Counted from the first letter of the stretch, positions 1 through 9,830 are shown. The stretch is 64,000 nt of DNA from Bradyrhizobium sp. AUGA SZCCT0283 (GCF_018130385.1 NZ_JAFCLU010000001.1:310001-374000), one strand, 5' to 3'. Numbers and translations are program-made. The notes: generated by a model from the sequence alone, not told the origin.

Positions 1-184
1 CGAGCCGTTCCGACAGCCGCTGGCCGAGCAGCCGCGCAATAATGTCGGTCGCGCCGCCCGGCGGGTACCCGACGACCCATTTCACCGGCCGGGTCGGATA
101 ATCCGCCGCCGAAACGCCGTCGATCGAAGCGGCCGTGGAAAGGCCGATCACGGCCAGACAAATCGCGGTGCGACGTGAAATCAT
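1..184 (-). CDS. Bug/TctC-family tripartite tricarboxylate transporter substrate-binding protein, N-terminal part only
   Basis: Only the first 61 codons are in the window; the gene continues past the left edge. The reverse strand begins MISRRTAICLAVIGL, a signal peptide, followed by YPTRPVKWVVGYPPGGATD, the N-terminal strand and ligand loop typical of Bug periplasmic binding proteins. The start at 184 is supported by an AAGGAG ribosome site a few bases upstream. Family members bind carboxylates in the periplasm for TctAB-type transporters, but many are orphans and the ligand cannot be read from this fragment. A second Bug gene lies at 10641-11645. Confidence 0.85.
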   Translation of the reverse strand, partial: MISRRTAICLAVIGLSTAASIDGVSAADYPTRPVKWVVGYPPGGATDIIARLLGQRLSERL

Positions 185-335
185 AAAACTTCTCCTTGGA
201 GGCCGGGATTCAGGGCCCGGTCCGTTTCTATTGAGCGCGGTTCTATTGAACCGAACGCGGCCGGCGTTGTAACAAACAAACTCCAGCGCGGCCAGTGCGA
301 CGCAAGCGCCGCCGACCGCGACGAAAGGATAAGGC

Positions 336-755
336 ATGTCTGTCAGGGTTAACGCGCTCGATCATCTCGTCATCAATGTGTCCGACGTGGCGCGTTCCAC
401 CGAGTGGTACCGGAAGATTCTCGGCATGGAGGTCAAGGTATTCGATCCGGGTGCGGGCAAAACGCCGCGGACCTCGCTGGTGTTCGGCAACCAGAAGATC
501 AACGTGCGGCCGCGCGATGCCGACAAGGTCGAGTGGTTCACGGCCGACCACGAAACCGCCGGCAGCGACGATCTGTGCTTCCTGACGTCAAGCACGCCGG
601 ACGAAGTGGTGGCGCACCTGAAGGCAAATGGCGTCGCGATCGAGGAAGGCCCGGTCGCCAAACAGGGTGCCCGCGGCGCGCTGCGTTCGGTTTATTGCCG
701 GGATCCCGACGGCAGTCTGATCGAGATTTCGTCGTATGAGGTCGGCGTGCGTTAG
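336..755 (+). CDS. VOC (glyoxalase/bleomycin-resistance fold) family protein
   Basis: A 139-residue single-domain protein. It opens NALDHLVINVSDVARSTEWY, the first beta-alpha unit of a vicinal-oxygen-chelate domain with the usual His metal ligand, and ends with RDPDGSLIEIS, carrying the usual second-half Glu. Members include glyoxalase I, dioxygenases and fosfomycin or bleomycin resistance proteins; nothing here fixes the substrate. A purine-rich AAGGATAAGG site precedes the ATG. It stands alone between the divergent Bug gene and the acyl-CoA synthetase. Confidence 0.85.
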   Translation: MSVRVNALDHLVINVSDVARSTEWYRKILGMEVKVFDPGAGKTPRTSLVFGNQKINVRPRDADKVEWFTADHETAGSDDLCFLTSSTPDEVVAHLKANGVAIEEGPVAKQGARGALRSVYCRDPDGSLIEISSYEVGVR

Positions 756-770
756 CCCCGCTCCCTCCCC

Positions 771-869
771 GTCATTGCCTGCGACAAACGCGAAGCGTTT
801 GCGCAAGGGAGCGTAGCGACGAAGCAATCCATCTATCCCCGAGCGGTGGATTGCTTCGCTCGCAATGAC
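771..869. repeat. Dispersed palindromic repeat, family 1, copy 1
   Basis: It starts GTCATTGCCTGCGACAAACG and ends with the inverted GCTTCGCTCGCAATGAC, so the ends pair into a long hairpin. Near-identical copies lie at 4081-4186 (reverse orientation), 36512-36572 (shortened) and 45783-45893. All are intergenic. Confidence 0.9.
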
Positions 870-979
870 GTGGAGAAAGCCTAGCCTTCAACGACCATTT
901 GCCCATTGCGCCGTCCAATGGCAGAACTACTCCCAAGCAAAAACCAAGGCAGCCGCTCTAAGGCGCACGGGAGGAATTC

Positions 980-2560
980 ATGCCACTTTCGCAAGCCACG
1001 CCCGGCATTGTCGGGCCATTCGCGGGCCTCGACGTACCGTGGCTGCTGCGGATGCGCGCTGAGAGCCGCCGCGACCATCCGTTCCTGATCTGGGCGCCGT
1101 TCGAGGCGCCGGCGCGGAGCTGGTCTTACGGCGAATTCCACGAGCGCGTCGGCGCGCTTTCCGCCGGCCTCGTCAAACGCGGCGTCAAGCCGGGCGAATA
1201 TGTCCTGATTCATCTCGACAATTGCATCGAGGCCATGCTGGCCTGGTTCGCCTGTGTCGAACTCGGCGCGATCGCGGTCACCACCAACACCCGCTCGGCG
1301 GCGGCGGAAATGGAATATTTCGCCGGTCATTGCGGCGCGGTCGCCGCCATCACCCAACCCGCCTATGCCGAACTGATCTCGGCCAATTGCCGTGGCCTGC
1401 GCTGGATCGCCGTGACCTCGCATGATGCCGGCAATACGCCGGCGCAAGGCGCGGCGCGCGGCGACAGTTTTGCGCAACTGTTCGCCGACAGCGCCGACCG
1501 GCCGCGCCGCGCCGCCGACCCGTTCGCGCCGTGCAGCGTTCAATACACCTCGGGCACCACGTCGCGGCCGAAGGCGGTGCTGTGGACGCATGCCAACGCA
1601 CTGTGGGGCGCCAAGATCAACGCCGCGCATCAGGATCTGCACGCCGGCGACGTGCACCAGACCTATCTGCCACTATTCCACACCAATGCGCTGGCCTATT
1701 CGATGCTGGCGACACTGTGGGTCGGCGCAAGTTGCGTGATCCAGCCGCGGTTTTCGGCGAGCCGGTTCTGGGGCGCGGCGCTGGACCACCACTGCACCTG
1801 GACCTCGACGATCCCCTTCTGCATGAAGGCGCTGCTGGAACACGAGATTCCCAAAAACCACAAGTTTCGGCTCTGGGGCACCGCGGTATCCGAGCCGCCG
1901 CCGTTCGCCGCCTTCGGCATCAAGATGATCGGCTGGTGGGGCATGACCGAAACCATTACCCACGGCATCGTCGGCGAGGTCGATCAGCCCAATACGCCGA
2001 TGTCGATCGGCCGCGCCGCGCCCGAATATCAGATCCGCATCGTCGAGGACGACGGCACGCCGACGGGTGTCGGTGGCACCGGCGATCTCCTGATCAAGGG
2101 CATCCCCGGCCTGTCGCTGTTTTCAGAATATCTGCACAACGAAAAGGCCACGCGCGAGAGTTTCGACGAGCACGGCTATTTCATCACCGGCGACCGCGTC
2201 ACCCTGCTGGAGAACGGCTTCATCCGGTTCGGCGACCGCACCAAGGACATGCTCAAGGTCGGCGGCGAGAATGTCGCGGCCTCCGAGATCGAGCAGGTGA
2301 TTGCGGTGGTCCCAGGCGTGCGCGAGGCCGCGGTGGTGGCGAAGAGGCATCCGATGCTGGATGAAGTGCCCGTCGTGTTCATCATTCCGCAGGCCGGCGT
2401 CAAGGACGCACCGGCCGACCTGCACGACACGGTCATGGCCGCCTGCCGCACGTCGCTGGCCAACTTCAAGGTGCCGCGCGAAATTCACTTCGTCGACGAC
2501 ATGCCGCGCTCGACGCTGGAGAAGGTGGCAAAGGCGGAATTGCGGAAGATGCTGGGGTAA
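980..2560 (+). CDS. ATP-dependent acyl-CoA synthetase (AMP-binding superfamily)
   Basis: A 526-residue ANL-superfamily ligase that would adenylate a carboxylic acid and pass it to CoA. Visible signatures are the phosphate loop YTSGTTSRPKAV (about residue 190), the adenine motif GWWGMTET (about 317), the TGD aspartate, the hinge region GDRTKDMLKVGGENVAASEIE, and a C-terminal Lys in STLEKVAKAELRK. The start follows a GGGAGGAATTC ribosome site. The substrate is unknown. The P450 gene downstream is convergent, so the two are not one transcript, although proximity could mean a shared degradation route. Confidence 0.9.
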   Translation: MPLSQATPGIVGPFAGLDVPWLLRMRAESRRDHPFLIWAPFEAPARSWSYGEFHERVGALSAGLVKRGVKPGEYVLIHLDNCIEAMLAWFACVELGAIAVTTNTRSAAAEMEYFAGHCGAVAAITQPAYAELISANCRGLRWIAVTSHDAGNTPAQGAARGDSFAQLFADSADRPRRAADPFAPCSVQYTSGTTSRPKAVLWTHANALWGAKINAAHQDLHAGDVHQTYLPLFHTNALAYSMLATLWVGASCVIQPRFSASRFWGAALDHHCTWTSTIPFCMKALLEHEIPKNHKFRLWGTAVSEPPPFAAFGIKMIGWWGMTETITHGIVGEVDQPNTPMSIGRAAPEYQIRIVEDDGTPTGVGGTGDLLIKGIPGLSLFSEYLHNEKATRESFDEHGYFITGDRVTLLENGFIRFGDRTKDMLKVGGENVAASEIEQVIAVVPGVREAAVVAKRHPMLDEVPVVFIIPQAGVKDAPADLHDTVMAACRTSLANFKVPREIHFVDDMPRSTLEKVAKAELRKMLG

Positions 2561-2574
2561 TGAAGGCAGTTGTC

Positions 2575-2670
2575 GCGTAGGGGGCAAAGCGTAGCGTGCC
2601 CACCCTTCATCGACGACAGCGCAAGAACGTGGTGGGCACGTCGCTAACGCTCCCTTGCCCACCCCTACGC
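2575..2670. repeat. Dispersed palindromic repeat, family 7
   Basis: The ends GCGTAGGGG and CACCCCTACGC pair, as do inner GTGCCCACC and GGTGGGCAC. It sits between the convergent acyl-CoA synthetase and P450 genes and could act as a bidirectional transcription stop. It shares the core TCGCTAACGCTCCCTTGC with family 1. Confidence 0.8.
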
Positions 2671-2678
2671 AGTTCCCT

Positions 2679-3974
2679 TCAATTCACCTCGAACCGGATC
2701 GGCAGCTTTTTCGGGCCGTTGACGAAATAGGCCTGCGTCATCCTCACTTCGCCGTCGAGGGCGATCGATTTCAGCCGCGGCAGCAGTTCCTCGAACAGGA
2801 TGCGCATTTCCAGCTTCGCCAGATATTGCCCGAGGCAGAGATGCGCGCCATAGCCGAATGCGACGTGGCGGTTCGGCTTGCGGTCGCAGCGGAATTTATA
2901 CGGCTCGTCGAACACGTCCTCGTCGCGATTGCCGGACGCGTAGCACAGCATCAGCCAGTCGCCCTTTGCAATTTTGCGGCCGCCAAGTTCAGTGTCTGCT
3001 GTCGCCGAGCGCATGAAATGCTTGACCGGGGTCATCCAGCGGATGGCCTCGTCGACGAGACCCGGAATCAGCTCGGGATTGGCCTTCACCTTTTCGAATT
3101 GCGCGGGGTCTTCCGCCAGCGCCCAGACCGCGCCGGCGGTCGAGGATGATGTGGTGTCGTGGCCGGCGGTGGCGACGATCATGTAATAGCTGGTCGCGTC
3201 GTGATCCGGCATGTAGTCGCCGCCGATCTTGGCGTTGGCAATGACAGTGGCGAGATCGTCGCGCGGGTTGCGGCGCCGATCCTCGGTGATGCCCCGGAAA
3301 TAGGCGCCGAAATCAGCCACCACCGACTGCATCATCACGGAGAACTGCTCCGCCGTGAGCTGTTCCCTGATCCGCGCCGTATCGGGGTCCTGCGGGCCGA
3401 ACAGTTCCTGCGTCAGCTTGAGCATTCGCGGCTCGTCCTTCTCGGGTACGCCGAGAATTTCCATGATGACGTGCAGGGGATAGCCGAGGGCGACGTCTTC
3501 GACGAAATCGCAAGCGCCGCTTTTGTCGAGCATGCGCTGCACGGTGGCGCGCGCGATCTCACTCACGCGCGCCTCGAACTTTCCGAGATTGGCCGGCATG
3601 AACCAGCCCTGCGTCAACGCCCGGTATTTCGGATGATCGGGCGCATCCATCTGCACCAGGGAACGAACCAGATTTGGCCCGCCCGTGATCTTTCGCACGC
3701 GTTCTTCCACTGCCTGGTTCGTCAGCGTGGTCGGGCGGTCGGCATTGTGGAACAGCTCGTTCTGGCGGCTGACGGCCTGGATATGCGCGTGCTTTGTCAC
3801 GACCCAGAACGGATCGAATTTCTCGGGCCGCGCGATCCCGAGCGGATTGTTGGCGCGCAGCCAGCGGTAGCTGTCATGGATGCGGTGGTCGGCATAGGCG
3901 GCCGGATTGACGAGCGTGGCCGCGATGCCGGCGGGAATGTCAATATTGCCGCTCAAGGTCGCCGTCGTGCCCAT
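2679..3974 (-). CDS. Cytochrome P450
   Basis: A 431-residue soluble bacterial P450 monooxygenase. It has the I-helix oxygen-activating motif AGHDTT, the K-helix ExxR in DEAIRW, and the haem-binding loop FGYGAHLCLG with the Cys thiolate ligand. There is no membrane anchor, as expected for a three-component class I system fed by ferredoxin and a reductase; neither partner gene is adjacent. The ATG follows GGGGAGGCCC. The sequence resembles the CYP families that hydroxylate terpenoids or sterol side chains, but the substrate is only a guess. Confidence 0.93.
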   Translation of the reverse strand: MGTTATLSGNIDIPAGIAATLVNPAAYADHRIHDSYRWLRANNPLGIARPEKFDPFWVVTKHAHIQAVSRQNELFHNADRPTTLTNQAVEERVRKITGGPNLVRSLVQMDAPDHPKYRALTQGWFMPANLGKFEARVSEIARATVQRMLDKSGACDFVEDVALGYPLHVIMEILGVPEKDEPRMLKLTQELFGPQDPDTARIREQLTAEQFSVMMQSVVADFGAYFRGITEDRRRNPRDDLATVIANAKIGGDYMPDHDATSYYMIVATAGHDTTSSSTAGAVWALAEDPAQFEKVKANPELIPGLVDEAIRWMTPVKHFMRSATADTELGGRKIAKGDWLMLCYASGNRDEDVFDEPYKFRCDRKPNRHVAFGYGAHLCLGQYLAKLEMRILFEELLPRLKSIALDGEVRMTQAYFVNGPKKLPIRFEVN

Positions 3975-4080
3975 GGGCCTCCCCGCCTGCCTATGTCACC
4001 TGCACAAGGCGCGCTGATGATCAATGAAAGTTAGGCAGTTGCAAGGCCCGAAGCTTGTGTTGAGCGGCTACTCTCTCCCC

Positions 4081-4186
4081 GTCATTGCGGGCGAAGCGAA
4101 GCAATCCACGGCATAACGGATGGATGGATTGCTTCGTCGCTAACGCTCCCTTGCGCAAACGCTTCGCGTTTGTCGCAGGCAATGAC
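4081..4186. repeat. Dispersed palindromic repeat, family 1, copy 2 (reverse orientation)
   Basis: It reads GTCATTGCGGGCGAAGCGAA at the left and GTTTGTCGCAGGCAATGAC at the right, matching copy 1 when reverse complemented. It lies between the P450 start and the end of the HD-GYP gene. Confidence 0.9.
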
Positions 4187-4203
4187 GGCGGAGATTACGG
4201 CGC

Positions 4204-5301
4204 TCAATAATACCCGAACGCCACCGGGCGGAAGGCGTGCAGCAGATGCTGGTCGATCTTGTCGCCCATTTCTTCCATCATGCCGAACGCCTTGGCATGG
4301 GTGAACTGCAGCCGGTAGGCGCGCTTCTCGACCAGCGCGGCATAGATATCCACGATCGTGGTCAGCCTGACGATGTCGCTGATCTGCTTGCCGCTCAGGC
4401 CATTGGGATAGCCGGTGCCGTCGAGGAACTCGTGGTGGTGCAGCACCACGTCGAGCATTTCGGGCGGGAAGCCGCCTTCCGCGGCCAGCGCGTCATAGCC
4501 GCGGCGCGGATGCTGGCGCATCTCTTCCATCTCTTCCAGCGTCAGCGGGCCCGGCTTGTCCAGGATCGTCACCGGAACGAACGCCTTGCCGACGTCGTGC
4601 AGCAGGGCGGCACGGGCGAGACGGCGCTGGTCGTCCTCGCGCATGCCGAGATGCTGCGCGTAGGCGACCGCAAAGCCGGTGACGAAGAGACAATGACGGT
4701 AGCTGCCGGCGTGATGGCAGCCGACCGTCGTCAGCCATTCCCGCAAGGACGAATGCTTGATCGCCTTGAGAATCTTGTTCTCGGCCTCGATGATGTCGCT
4801 GAATTTCAGGGGAACGCCGGCCGGAAGCTTTTCGAAGATCTTGACCATCACGGCGTGCGCCGCTTCGACGCCCCTGTTCAGGACCTTGCCGCGATCGGTC
4901 TCGTCATATCCGTCGCTGTCCGGAAACGCGGCGCGAATCCGCTGCAGGATACCTTGCGCGTCGAACGGCCGCGCGATGGTGTCGGTGGCACCGAGCGCCC
5001 AGGCCTGCATCGATCCGTGATGCAGCGCGTCAGCCAGCACGAACAGCCGCGGCATTTCGCGATAGGCCTCGGCGCGCAGCTTGTTGCGCACCAGCTGCAC
5101 GCTCTCCGCGGAGCGCAGGTTGATGTCGACCACGATTCCCGCAAGGTCGCGCTCCGGGGCGTCGGGAATATCTGAAGTCGCGATGGTGTCGACCTGACCG
5201 ACGGATCGCAGAATGCTGGCGAGTTCGCTGCTTTGATCGCTCCGATCCGAAGCCAGCAACAGCCGACGCCTGGTCGAAGTCTTGTTGGTTGCCGATGTCA
5301 T
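4204..5301 (-). CDS. HD-GYP domain protein with N-terminal receiver-like domain (probable cyclic-di-GMP phosphodiesterase)
   Basis: A 365-residue protein. Residues about 12-130 look like a receiver domain with Asp in VVDINL; the usual KP pair is replaced by RP in TIARPF, so phosphorylation control may be altered. The C-terminal half is an HD-GYP domain with the metal-binding HDVGK and the intact signature HHEFLDGTGYP. Intact HD-GYP domains hydrolyse c-di-GMP to pGpG or GMP, which lowers the sessile-state signal. It is a monocistronic gene with no kinase next to it. A perfect 16-bp palindrome lies about 100 bp upstream. Confidence 0.9.
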   Translation of the reverse strand: MTSATNKTSTRRRLLLASDRSDQSSELASILRSVGQVDTIATSDIPDAPERDLAGIVVDINLRSAESVQLVRNKLRAEAYREMPRLFVLADALHHGSMQAWALGATDTIARPFDAQGILQRIRAAFPDSDGYDETDRGKVLNRGVEAAHAVMVKIFEKLPAGVPLKFSDIIEAENKILKAIKHSSLREWLTTVGCHHAGSYRHCLFVTGFAVAYAQHLGMREDDQRRLARAALLHDVGKAFVPVTILDKPGPLTLEEMEEMRQHPRRGYDALAAEGGFPPEMLDVVLHHHEFLDGTGYPNGLSGKQISDIVRLTTIVDIYAALVEKRAYRLQFTHAKAFGMMEEMGDKIDQHLLHAFRPVAFGYY

Positions 5302-5400
5302 GAAACCCCAGACCCCTAGCGGTGATGACCTGCAACCGAAGCTAGCGGATAATCAGTTCCCCGGGGCTTAAGAGGGATGCTGAAAACGAACTACCGTAGA

Positions 5401-5416
5401 CGCTAAAATTTTAGCG
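5401..5416. promoter_or_regulatory. Perfect 16-bp palindrome, possible operator upstream of the HD-GYP gene
   Basis: CGCTAAAATTTTAGCG is fully self-complementary and AT-rich in its centre, against a GC-rich background. It lies 100 bp upstream of the HD-GYP start and about 140 bp beyond the iorB terminator. Symmetry of this size suits a dimeric regulator. No binding protein can be named. Confidence 0.4.
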
Positions 5417-5552
5417 ATCTTGTTCGTGATGCGCCGTACCCGGAACCGTCATCCTCCGCGCAAGCGATTGATTCAGCACACCATGGCGCTTAGGCCGCAT
5501 TGCCGCGGCGTGCCGGATGCTCGGCATGCGCGGGACATCACGAGAGAGCGAC

Positions 5553-5587
5553 AAAAAAATCCGCCGGAAGCATTGCCCCCGGCGGAT
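5553..5587 (-). terminator. Rho-independent terminator of the iorAB operon
   Basis: On the reverse strand a 9-bp stem ATCCGCCGG / CCGGCGGAT with an 11-base loop is followed directly by seven T residues. It lies 28 bp past the stop codon of the hydroxylase large subunit. Confidence 0.85.
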
Positions 5588-5614
5588 CGTGCATCGATTG
5601 ATGGCGCGCGCGTC

Positions 5615-7906
5615 TTACGCCTTCATGCTCGCCTTCACCGCTTCTGCCGTGATCGGCAACGAGCGGATACGTGCGCCGCAGGCGTTGAAGATGGCGTTGC
5701 CGAGCGCAGGCGCGATCACCGTCACCGCCGGCTCGCCGACGCCGGTCGGCTTGTCGCCGTTGGCGATGACGTTGACGGCGACTTCCGGCGTCTGGCTCAT
5801 CCGCAACGGCTTGTAGGTATCGAAATTGGTCTGTTCGATACCGCCATCCTTGAGCGTCGCCTTCTCATACATGGCGAGCGAAAGGCCCCACAGCGCAGCG
5901 CCCTCGACCTGGGCGCGGATGTTGTCGGGATGCACCTGCATGCCGACATCGGTAGCCACGGTCAATTTCTTGACCTTGACCTCGCCGGAGGCTGACACGG
6001 CGACATGGGCCACGCACGCGGTCCAGCTTGCGGTTGCCCGCTCCTGCGACGAGACGCAGGCGACGCCCATGCCCTCGCCTTTCGGCAATTTGCTGGTGCC
6101 GTAGCCGGCCATGCCCATCGCCGCCAGCAGCGTGTTGCGCAGGCGCTGCGCACCGCCGTCGTTCTTGCCTTTGCCGTCCAGCAACGCGATGCGGTACTCG
6201 GCGGGATCCTTGCCGGCGGCGTGGGCGAGTTCGTCGATCATGCTTTCGACCGCCCAGAAGGTCCAGCCCGGCGCCACCGAGCGCAACTGACCTGACGGGG
6301 TGGCGTTGTGCGCCATTTCGTTCTTGATCGCGCGGACATTGTGATTGGGCACGGAATAGAAGAAGTCCGCGCCGTTCACGGTGAACGAGTCCAGTGGTCC
6401 TTTCTTGTCGACCGAGGGCGACAGCATGTCCGGGATACCCCAACGCGCGGTCGGCCATGCGCTGACCACGTCGTGATTGAGCGCGATCAGCTTGCCGTCG
6501 GCGTCCAGACCGGCCTTGACCTTCTGGAACGTCAGCGGGCGCGAATAGTCCATGGTCATGTCGTTTTCGCGGCTGTAGATGACCTTGACCGGCTTGCCGA
6601 CGGCCTTCGCCGCCTGCACCGCAGGCACCATCATGTCGGCGTCGAGACGCCGGCCGAAGCCGCCGCCCAGCCACATCTGGTGCATGACGACGAACTTGGG
6701 ATCGATCCCGGCCGCACCCGCCGCGATGGCGCCGGAGCGCGTCGCGAACTGGTTGCCGGAATAGATGTGCAGGATGTCGCCCTTGAACTCGGCGGTCGCG
6801 TTCATCGGCTCGAGCGGCGCATGGATGTTGATGCTGGTGGTGTACTCGGCCTCCAGCACCTTCGCCGCGGTCCCGAAGGCCGCCGCCGTGTCGCCGTCCT
6901 TGACGAAGAACTGCCCGGAATCGTCGAGCGCCTGCAGCCGCTTCGCCTCGTCGAGCAACGATTGGCTCGACAGCTTGGCGTTCGGACCGTTGTCGTAGGT
7001 GATTTTCAGCGCATCGGCCGCCTTGCGGGCGTTCGCATAGGTATTGGCCACCGCCACCACCCAGCCGCTCGTGCTGCCCGTCTTGTCGTCGAGAATGACG
7101 GCCTTGATGAAGCCCGGCACCTTCTTCGCTTCGCTATCGTCGAGCGATTTCACCGTCGCGCCGAAACGCACGGGCGGCGTGACCACCTTGCCATAGGCCA
7201 TGCCCGGCAACATGACGTCGATGCCGTATTTGGCCGTACCGTTGGTCTTCGGGGGAATATCGAGCTGCGGAACCGAGACGCCGATCATGGTGTACTGGTC
7301 GGGCGTCTTCAGCTTGATCGCCTTGAGTTCATCGGGCGTGAAGGTCTTGGTGATCTTGCCGCTCTTGACGATTTCCGCAAACGTCATCGACTTCTTCGAC
7401 TTCGGATGCGAGACGGTGGAGTTACGCACCACCAGTTCACCCTTGTTGAAGGGCGGAACGCCCATGGCGGCAGCCGCGGCATCGATCAGGGCCATGCGGC
7501 CGGCGGCGCCAGCGCGGCTCATCGCGTCGAAGTTCATCATCGTGCTCCAGCTGCCGCCGGTAATCTGCGCGCCGAGCACGGGGTCGTTGAACTTCGGATC
7601 GTTCGAGGCGAGCTGAACCCGCATGTCCTTCCAGGACGCACCGAGTTCCTCGGCCACGATCTGCGCCATCGTCGAGGCGATGTGCTGGCCCATGTCGGCC
7701 TTGCCGCAAGTCACCGTAACGAGGCCATCGGGCGCGATCGAGTACCAGACACTGGCCTCGAAACTGGAGGGCGCGGCCAAAGCCTGATCGATACCCGGAA
7801 CGGCGGCATAGCCGAGCACGAGGCCCGTGGCGGCCGAGCCGACCAGGAACGAGCGGCGGCTGAGATCGGTTGGCGCGCTGCCGGTGATTTTCACGTGCGT
7901 ATTCAT
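5615..7906 (-). CDS. iorB: Molybdopterin-binding large subunit of a xanthine dehydrogenase-family hydroxylase (IorB-like)
   Basis: A 763-residue protein that hydroxylates an aldehyde or N-heterocycle using Mo-molybdopterin cytosine dinucleotide. The start at 7906 is preferred over an upstream ATG because it places the Tat signal [13 protein letters not shown] at residues 14-26 and overlaps the iorA stop by 4 nt (ATGA). The cofactor loop GGGFGRR is visible near the middle. The two-subunit layout without an FAD subunit matches isoquinoline 1-oxidoreductase and periplasmic aldehyde oxidoreductases, which pass electrons through the small subunit to cytochromes. No accessory chaperone or cytochrome gene is adjacent. 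The substrate is unknown. Confidence 0.88.
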   Translation of the reverse strand: MNTHVKITGSAPTDLSRRSFLVGSAATGLVLGYAAVPGIDQALAAPSSFEASVWYSIAPDGLVTVTCGKADMGQHIASTMAQIVAEELGASWKDMRVQLASNDPKFNDPVLGAQITGGSWSTMMNFDAMSRAGAAGRMALIDAAAAAMGVPPFNKGELVVRNSTVSHPKSKKSMTFAEIVKSGKITKTFTPDELKAIKLKTPDQYTMIGVSVPQLDIPPKTNGTAKYGIDVMLPGMAYGKVVTPPVRFGATVKSLDDSEAKKVPGFIKAVILDDKTGSTSGWVVAVANTYANARKAADALKITYDNGPNAKLSSQSLLDEAKRLQALDDSGQFFVKDGDTAAAFGTAAKVLEAEYTTSINIHAPLEPMNATAEFKGDILHIYSGNQFATRSGAIAAGAAGIDPKFVVMHQMWLGGGFGRRLDADMMVPAVQAAKAVGKPVKVIYSRENDMTMDYSRPLTFQKVKAGLDADGKLIALNHDVVSAWPTARWGIPDMLSPSVDKKGPLDSFTVNGADFFYSVPNHNVRAIKNEMAHNATPSGQLRSVAPGWTFWAVESMIDELAHAAGKDPAEYRIALLDGKGKNDGGAQRLRNTLLAAMGMAGYGTSKLPKGEGMGVACVSSQERATASWTACVAHVAVSASGEVKVKKLTVATDVGMQVHPDNIRAQVEGAALWGLSLAMYEKATLKDGGIEQTNFDTYKPLRMSQTPEVAVNVIANGDKPTGVGEPAVTVIAPALGNAIFNACGARIRSLPITAEAVKASMKA

Positions 7907-8394
7907 GTGGCCCTCCGCTCGGTGCCGGCGTTGGAGGCGGTACGCATTTCGGATGCGGCGCGCATGATCGCCTTTTGAATGCGCGAATAGGTCATGCAAC
8001 GGCACAGATTGCCGTCCATATGCGCGACCACTTCATCCTTGGTCGGATTGGGATTCTTGGAAAGAAGCGATGCCGCCTGCATGATCTGGCCGGACTGGCA
8101 GTAGCCGCATTGCGGGACCTGCTCGAGGATCCAGGCCTTCTGCAAGGGATGATCGCCCTTGGCGGACAGACCTTCGATGGTGGTGATCTTCTTGCCGACG
8201 GCGTCGCTGACCATGGTCTGGCAGGAGCGAACGGCTTCGCCATTGACGTGAACTGTGCAGGCGCCGCAGAGACCTGCGCCGCAACCGAATTTCGTACCGG
8301 TCATCTGCAATTGCTCGCGGATGACCCAGAGCAGCGGCGTATCGTTGGACGCCTCGACGGACATATTCCGTCCGTTGATATTGAGACTAGGCAT
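7903..8394 (-). CDS. iorA: [2Fe-2S] small subunit of the molybdenum hydroxylase (IorA-like)
   Basis: A 163-residue protein with two iron-sulfur domains. The N-terminal plant-ferredoxin-type cluster is bound by [16 protein letters not shown] plus a later Cys in RSCQT; the C-terminal four-helix domain has CGYCQSGQ and CRCMTYSRI. It moves electrons from the Mo site of its partner. It has no signal peptide of its own, so it probably leaves the cytoplasm folded with the Tat-targeted large subunit. Its last bases overlap the large-subunit start, so the two are translated together. Confidence 0.92.
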   Translation of the reverse strand: MPSLNINGRNMSVEASNDTPLLWVIREQLQMTGTKFGCGAGLCGACTVHVNGEAVRSCQTMVSDAVGKKITTIEGLSAKGDHPLQKAWILEQVPQCGYCQSGQIMQAASLLSKNPNPTKDEVVAHMDGNLCRCMTYSRIQKAIMRAASEMRTASNAGTERRAT

Positions 8395-8700
8395 GTTCGC
8401 TCCCCTTCCGGTGTATGAAGCCGCTTACGGCGGCATCTCACTTTTGGGTATTGGCCGGCACCCACCGGGTCGATGCCAGTTGGCGCGAAGAATGGTACCG
8501 ATCTTTTCTAGAGGCAATGCAATTTGGAATCGTTCGAAGAGAATACCGTTGTGCGCTGCGGCAAGGCGTTGTCGTCAACACGTCGATCAACCTCGTCGCC
8601 GCAGACGCATCTTCCGTTTCCGCATTTCCCAACCGCGAACGGATCGCGCTAGGATAGGAGGAGGGCGGAATCAGGCGTCGTTGCTTCGGGAAAAACAGGA
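8395..8700. other. Divergent intergenic region between iorA and an alpha/beta hydrolase gene
   Basis: These 306 bp must carry promoters in both directions. I found no strong sigma-70 pair, repeat or hairpin. A GGAGGAGGGCGG stretch lies about 40 bp before the hydrolase start, too far to be its ribosome site. Confidence 0.5.
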
Positions 8701-9489
8701 ATGCCGACAATCAATCGTGACGGAGTCCACATCTATTACGAGGTTCACGGCTCCGGCCCACCGTTGCTACTGACACACGGCTATTCGTCGACCAGTGGGA
8801 TGTGGCAGGGCCAGATCGCAGCCTTGTCGAAACATAACAAGCTCGTGTTGTGGGACATGCGGGGTCACGGCCAGTCCGGTTACCCCGAGGATACCGCAGC
8901 CTATAGCGAAGCGCTGACGGTCGCCGACATGGCGGCGCTGCTCGACGCCGTCGGCGCCGAGAAGGCGATCGTCGGCGGGCTCTCGCTCGGCGGCTACATG
9001 TCGCTGGCGTTCTACCGCGCCCATCCGGACCGCGTCCGTGCACTCCTAATCATCGACACCGGCCCCGGCTTCAAGAAGGACGAGGCCCGCGAGGCCTGGA
9101 ACCAGCGCGCGCATGACACCGGCGACCGCTTCGAGCGCGAGGGTCTGGAGGTTCTGAAATCGGCCAGCCGGGAACGCTCCAGCGTCACCCATCGCGACGC
9201 GTCGGGACTGGCGCGCGCCGCGCGCGGCATGCTGACCCAGCGCGATGCCCGCGTGATCGAATCCCTGCCCGATATCAAGGTACCGTCGCTGATCGTGGTC
9301 GGTGCCGACGACACGCCGTTCCTCGCCGCCTCCGACTACATGGCCGCCAAGATTCCGGGCGCGCAGAAAGTGGTGATCCCGGCCGCCGGCCACGCCGTCA
9401 ACATCGACCAGCCTCAGGCCTTCATCGACGCCGTGCTGCCGTTCCTCGACGGCCTCGATGCCAAGGCACCACGGAAAGCCGCGTCATGA
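8701..9489 (+). CDS. Alpha/beta-fold hydrolase
   Basis: A 262-residue cytoplasmic hydrolase. The oxyanion region LLLTHGYSS, the nucleophile elbow GLSLGG (Ser near residue 95), an acidic residue in VVGADDTPF and the final His in PAAGHAVNID form a complete catalytic triad. The architecture matches 3-oxoadipate enol-lactonase and related esterases. The gene overlaps the next small gene by 4 nt and is followed by a dienelactone hydrolase, so the three may act in one ring-cleavage or lactone pathway. The substrate is not determined. Confidence 0.88.
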   Translation: MPTINRDGVHIYYEVHGSGPPLLLTHGYSSTSGMWQGQIAALSKHNKLVLWDMRGHGQSGYPEDTAAYSEALTVADMAALLDAVGAEKAIVGGLSLGGYMSLAFYRAHPDRVRALLIIDTGPGFKKDEAREAWNQRAHDTGDRFEREGLEVLKSASRERSSVTHRDASGLARAARGMLTQRDARVIESLPDIKVPSLIVVGADDTPFLAASDYMAAKIPGAQKVVIPAAGHAVNIDQPQAFIDAVLPFLDGLDAKAPRKAAS

Positions 9490-9830
9490 AGATAGCCGCT
9501 GTGGCCTTCGCGCTGATCGCAGGCAGCTTCACGCAAGCTGCCGCACAACAACTGCCGCCGATCGGCGGCCCCTACCCGCCGCCTTTCACCGAAGCGCTGT
9601 CGAACAACACGCCATTGGCGTTCGGCATGGACGCCGACGAAGCCGCAGCTGCGCTCGGCACCCCGCTCAATTATGTCCGTGGCCGTCCGGGCGAAGAAGT
9701 CTACCTCACATTCCGCAACATCGGCGGCAGCGGATTGTTCAACAAGAAGGACCGGCTCTTTCTGCAATTTCGCAAAGGCAGGCTGGCCGGCTGGAAAGGC
9801 GACTGGGGGCACAACTGGATGTGGCAATAG
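9486..9830 (+). CDS. Small exported protein, BamE/SmpA-like in outline
   Basis: A 114-residue protein with a signal peptide (MKIAAVAFALIAGSFTQAAAQ, cleaved near residue 21) and a compact domain AFGMDADEAAAALGTPL followed by beta strands. The helix then LGxP then strands pattern resembles the SmpA/OmlA fold, but there is no lipobox Cys. It starts inside the hydrolase stop codon (ATGA), so it is translationally coupled to it. Its function is unknown. Confidence 0.75.
   Translation: MKIAAVAFALIAGSFTQAAAQQLPPIGGPYPPPFTEALSNNTPLAFGMDADEAAAALGTPLNYVRGRPGEEVYLTFRNIGGSGLFNKKDRLFLQFRKGRLAGWKGDWGHNWMWQ

Noticed and set aside
2679..3974. A steroid or terpene pathway from the acyl-CoA synthetase and P450 pair
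   Set aside because: The genes are convergent and no ferredoxin, reductase or ring-degradation gene is nearby.
6308..7978. A 556-codon open frame antisense to the molybdenum hydroxylase gene
   Set aside because: It has no family likeness and mirrors the codon pattern of the Tat-signalled gene on the other strand. High GC produces such shadows.
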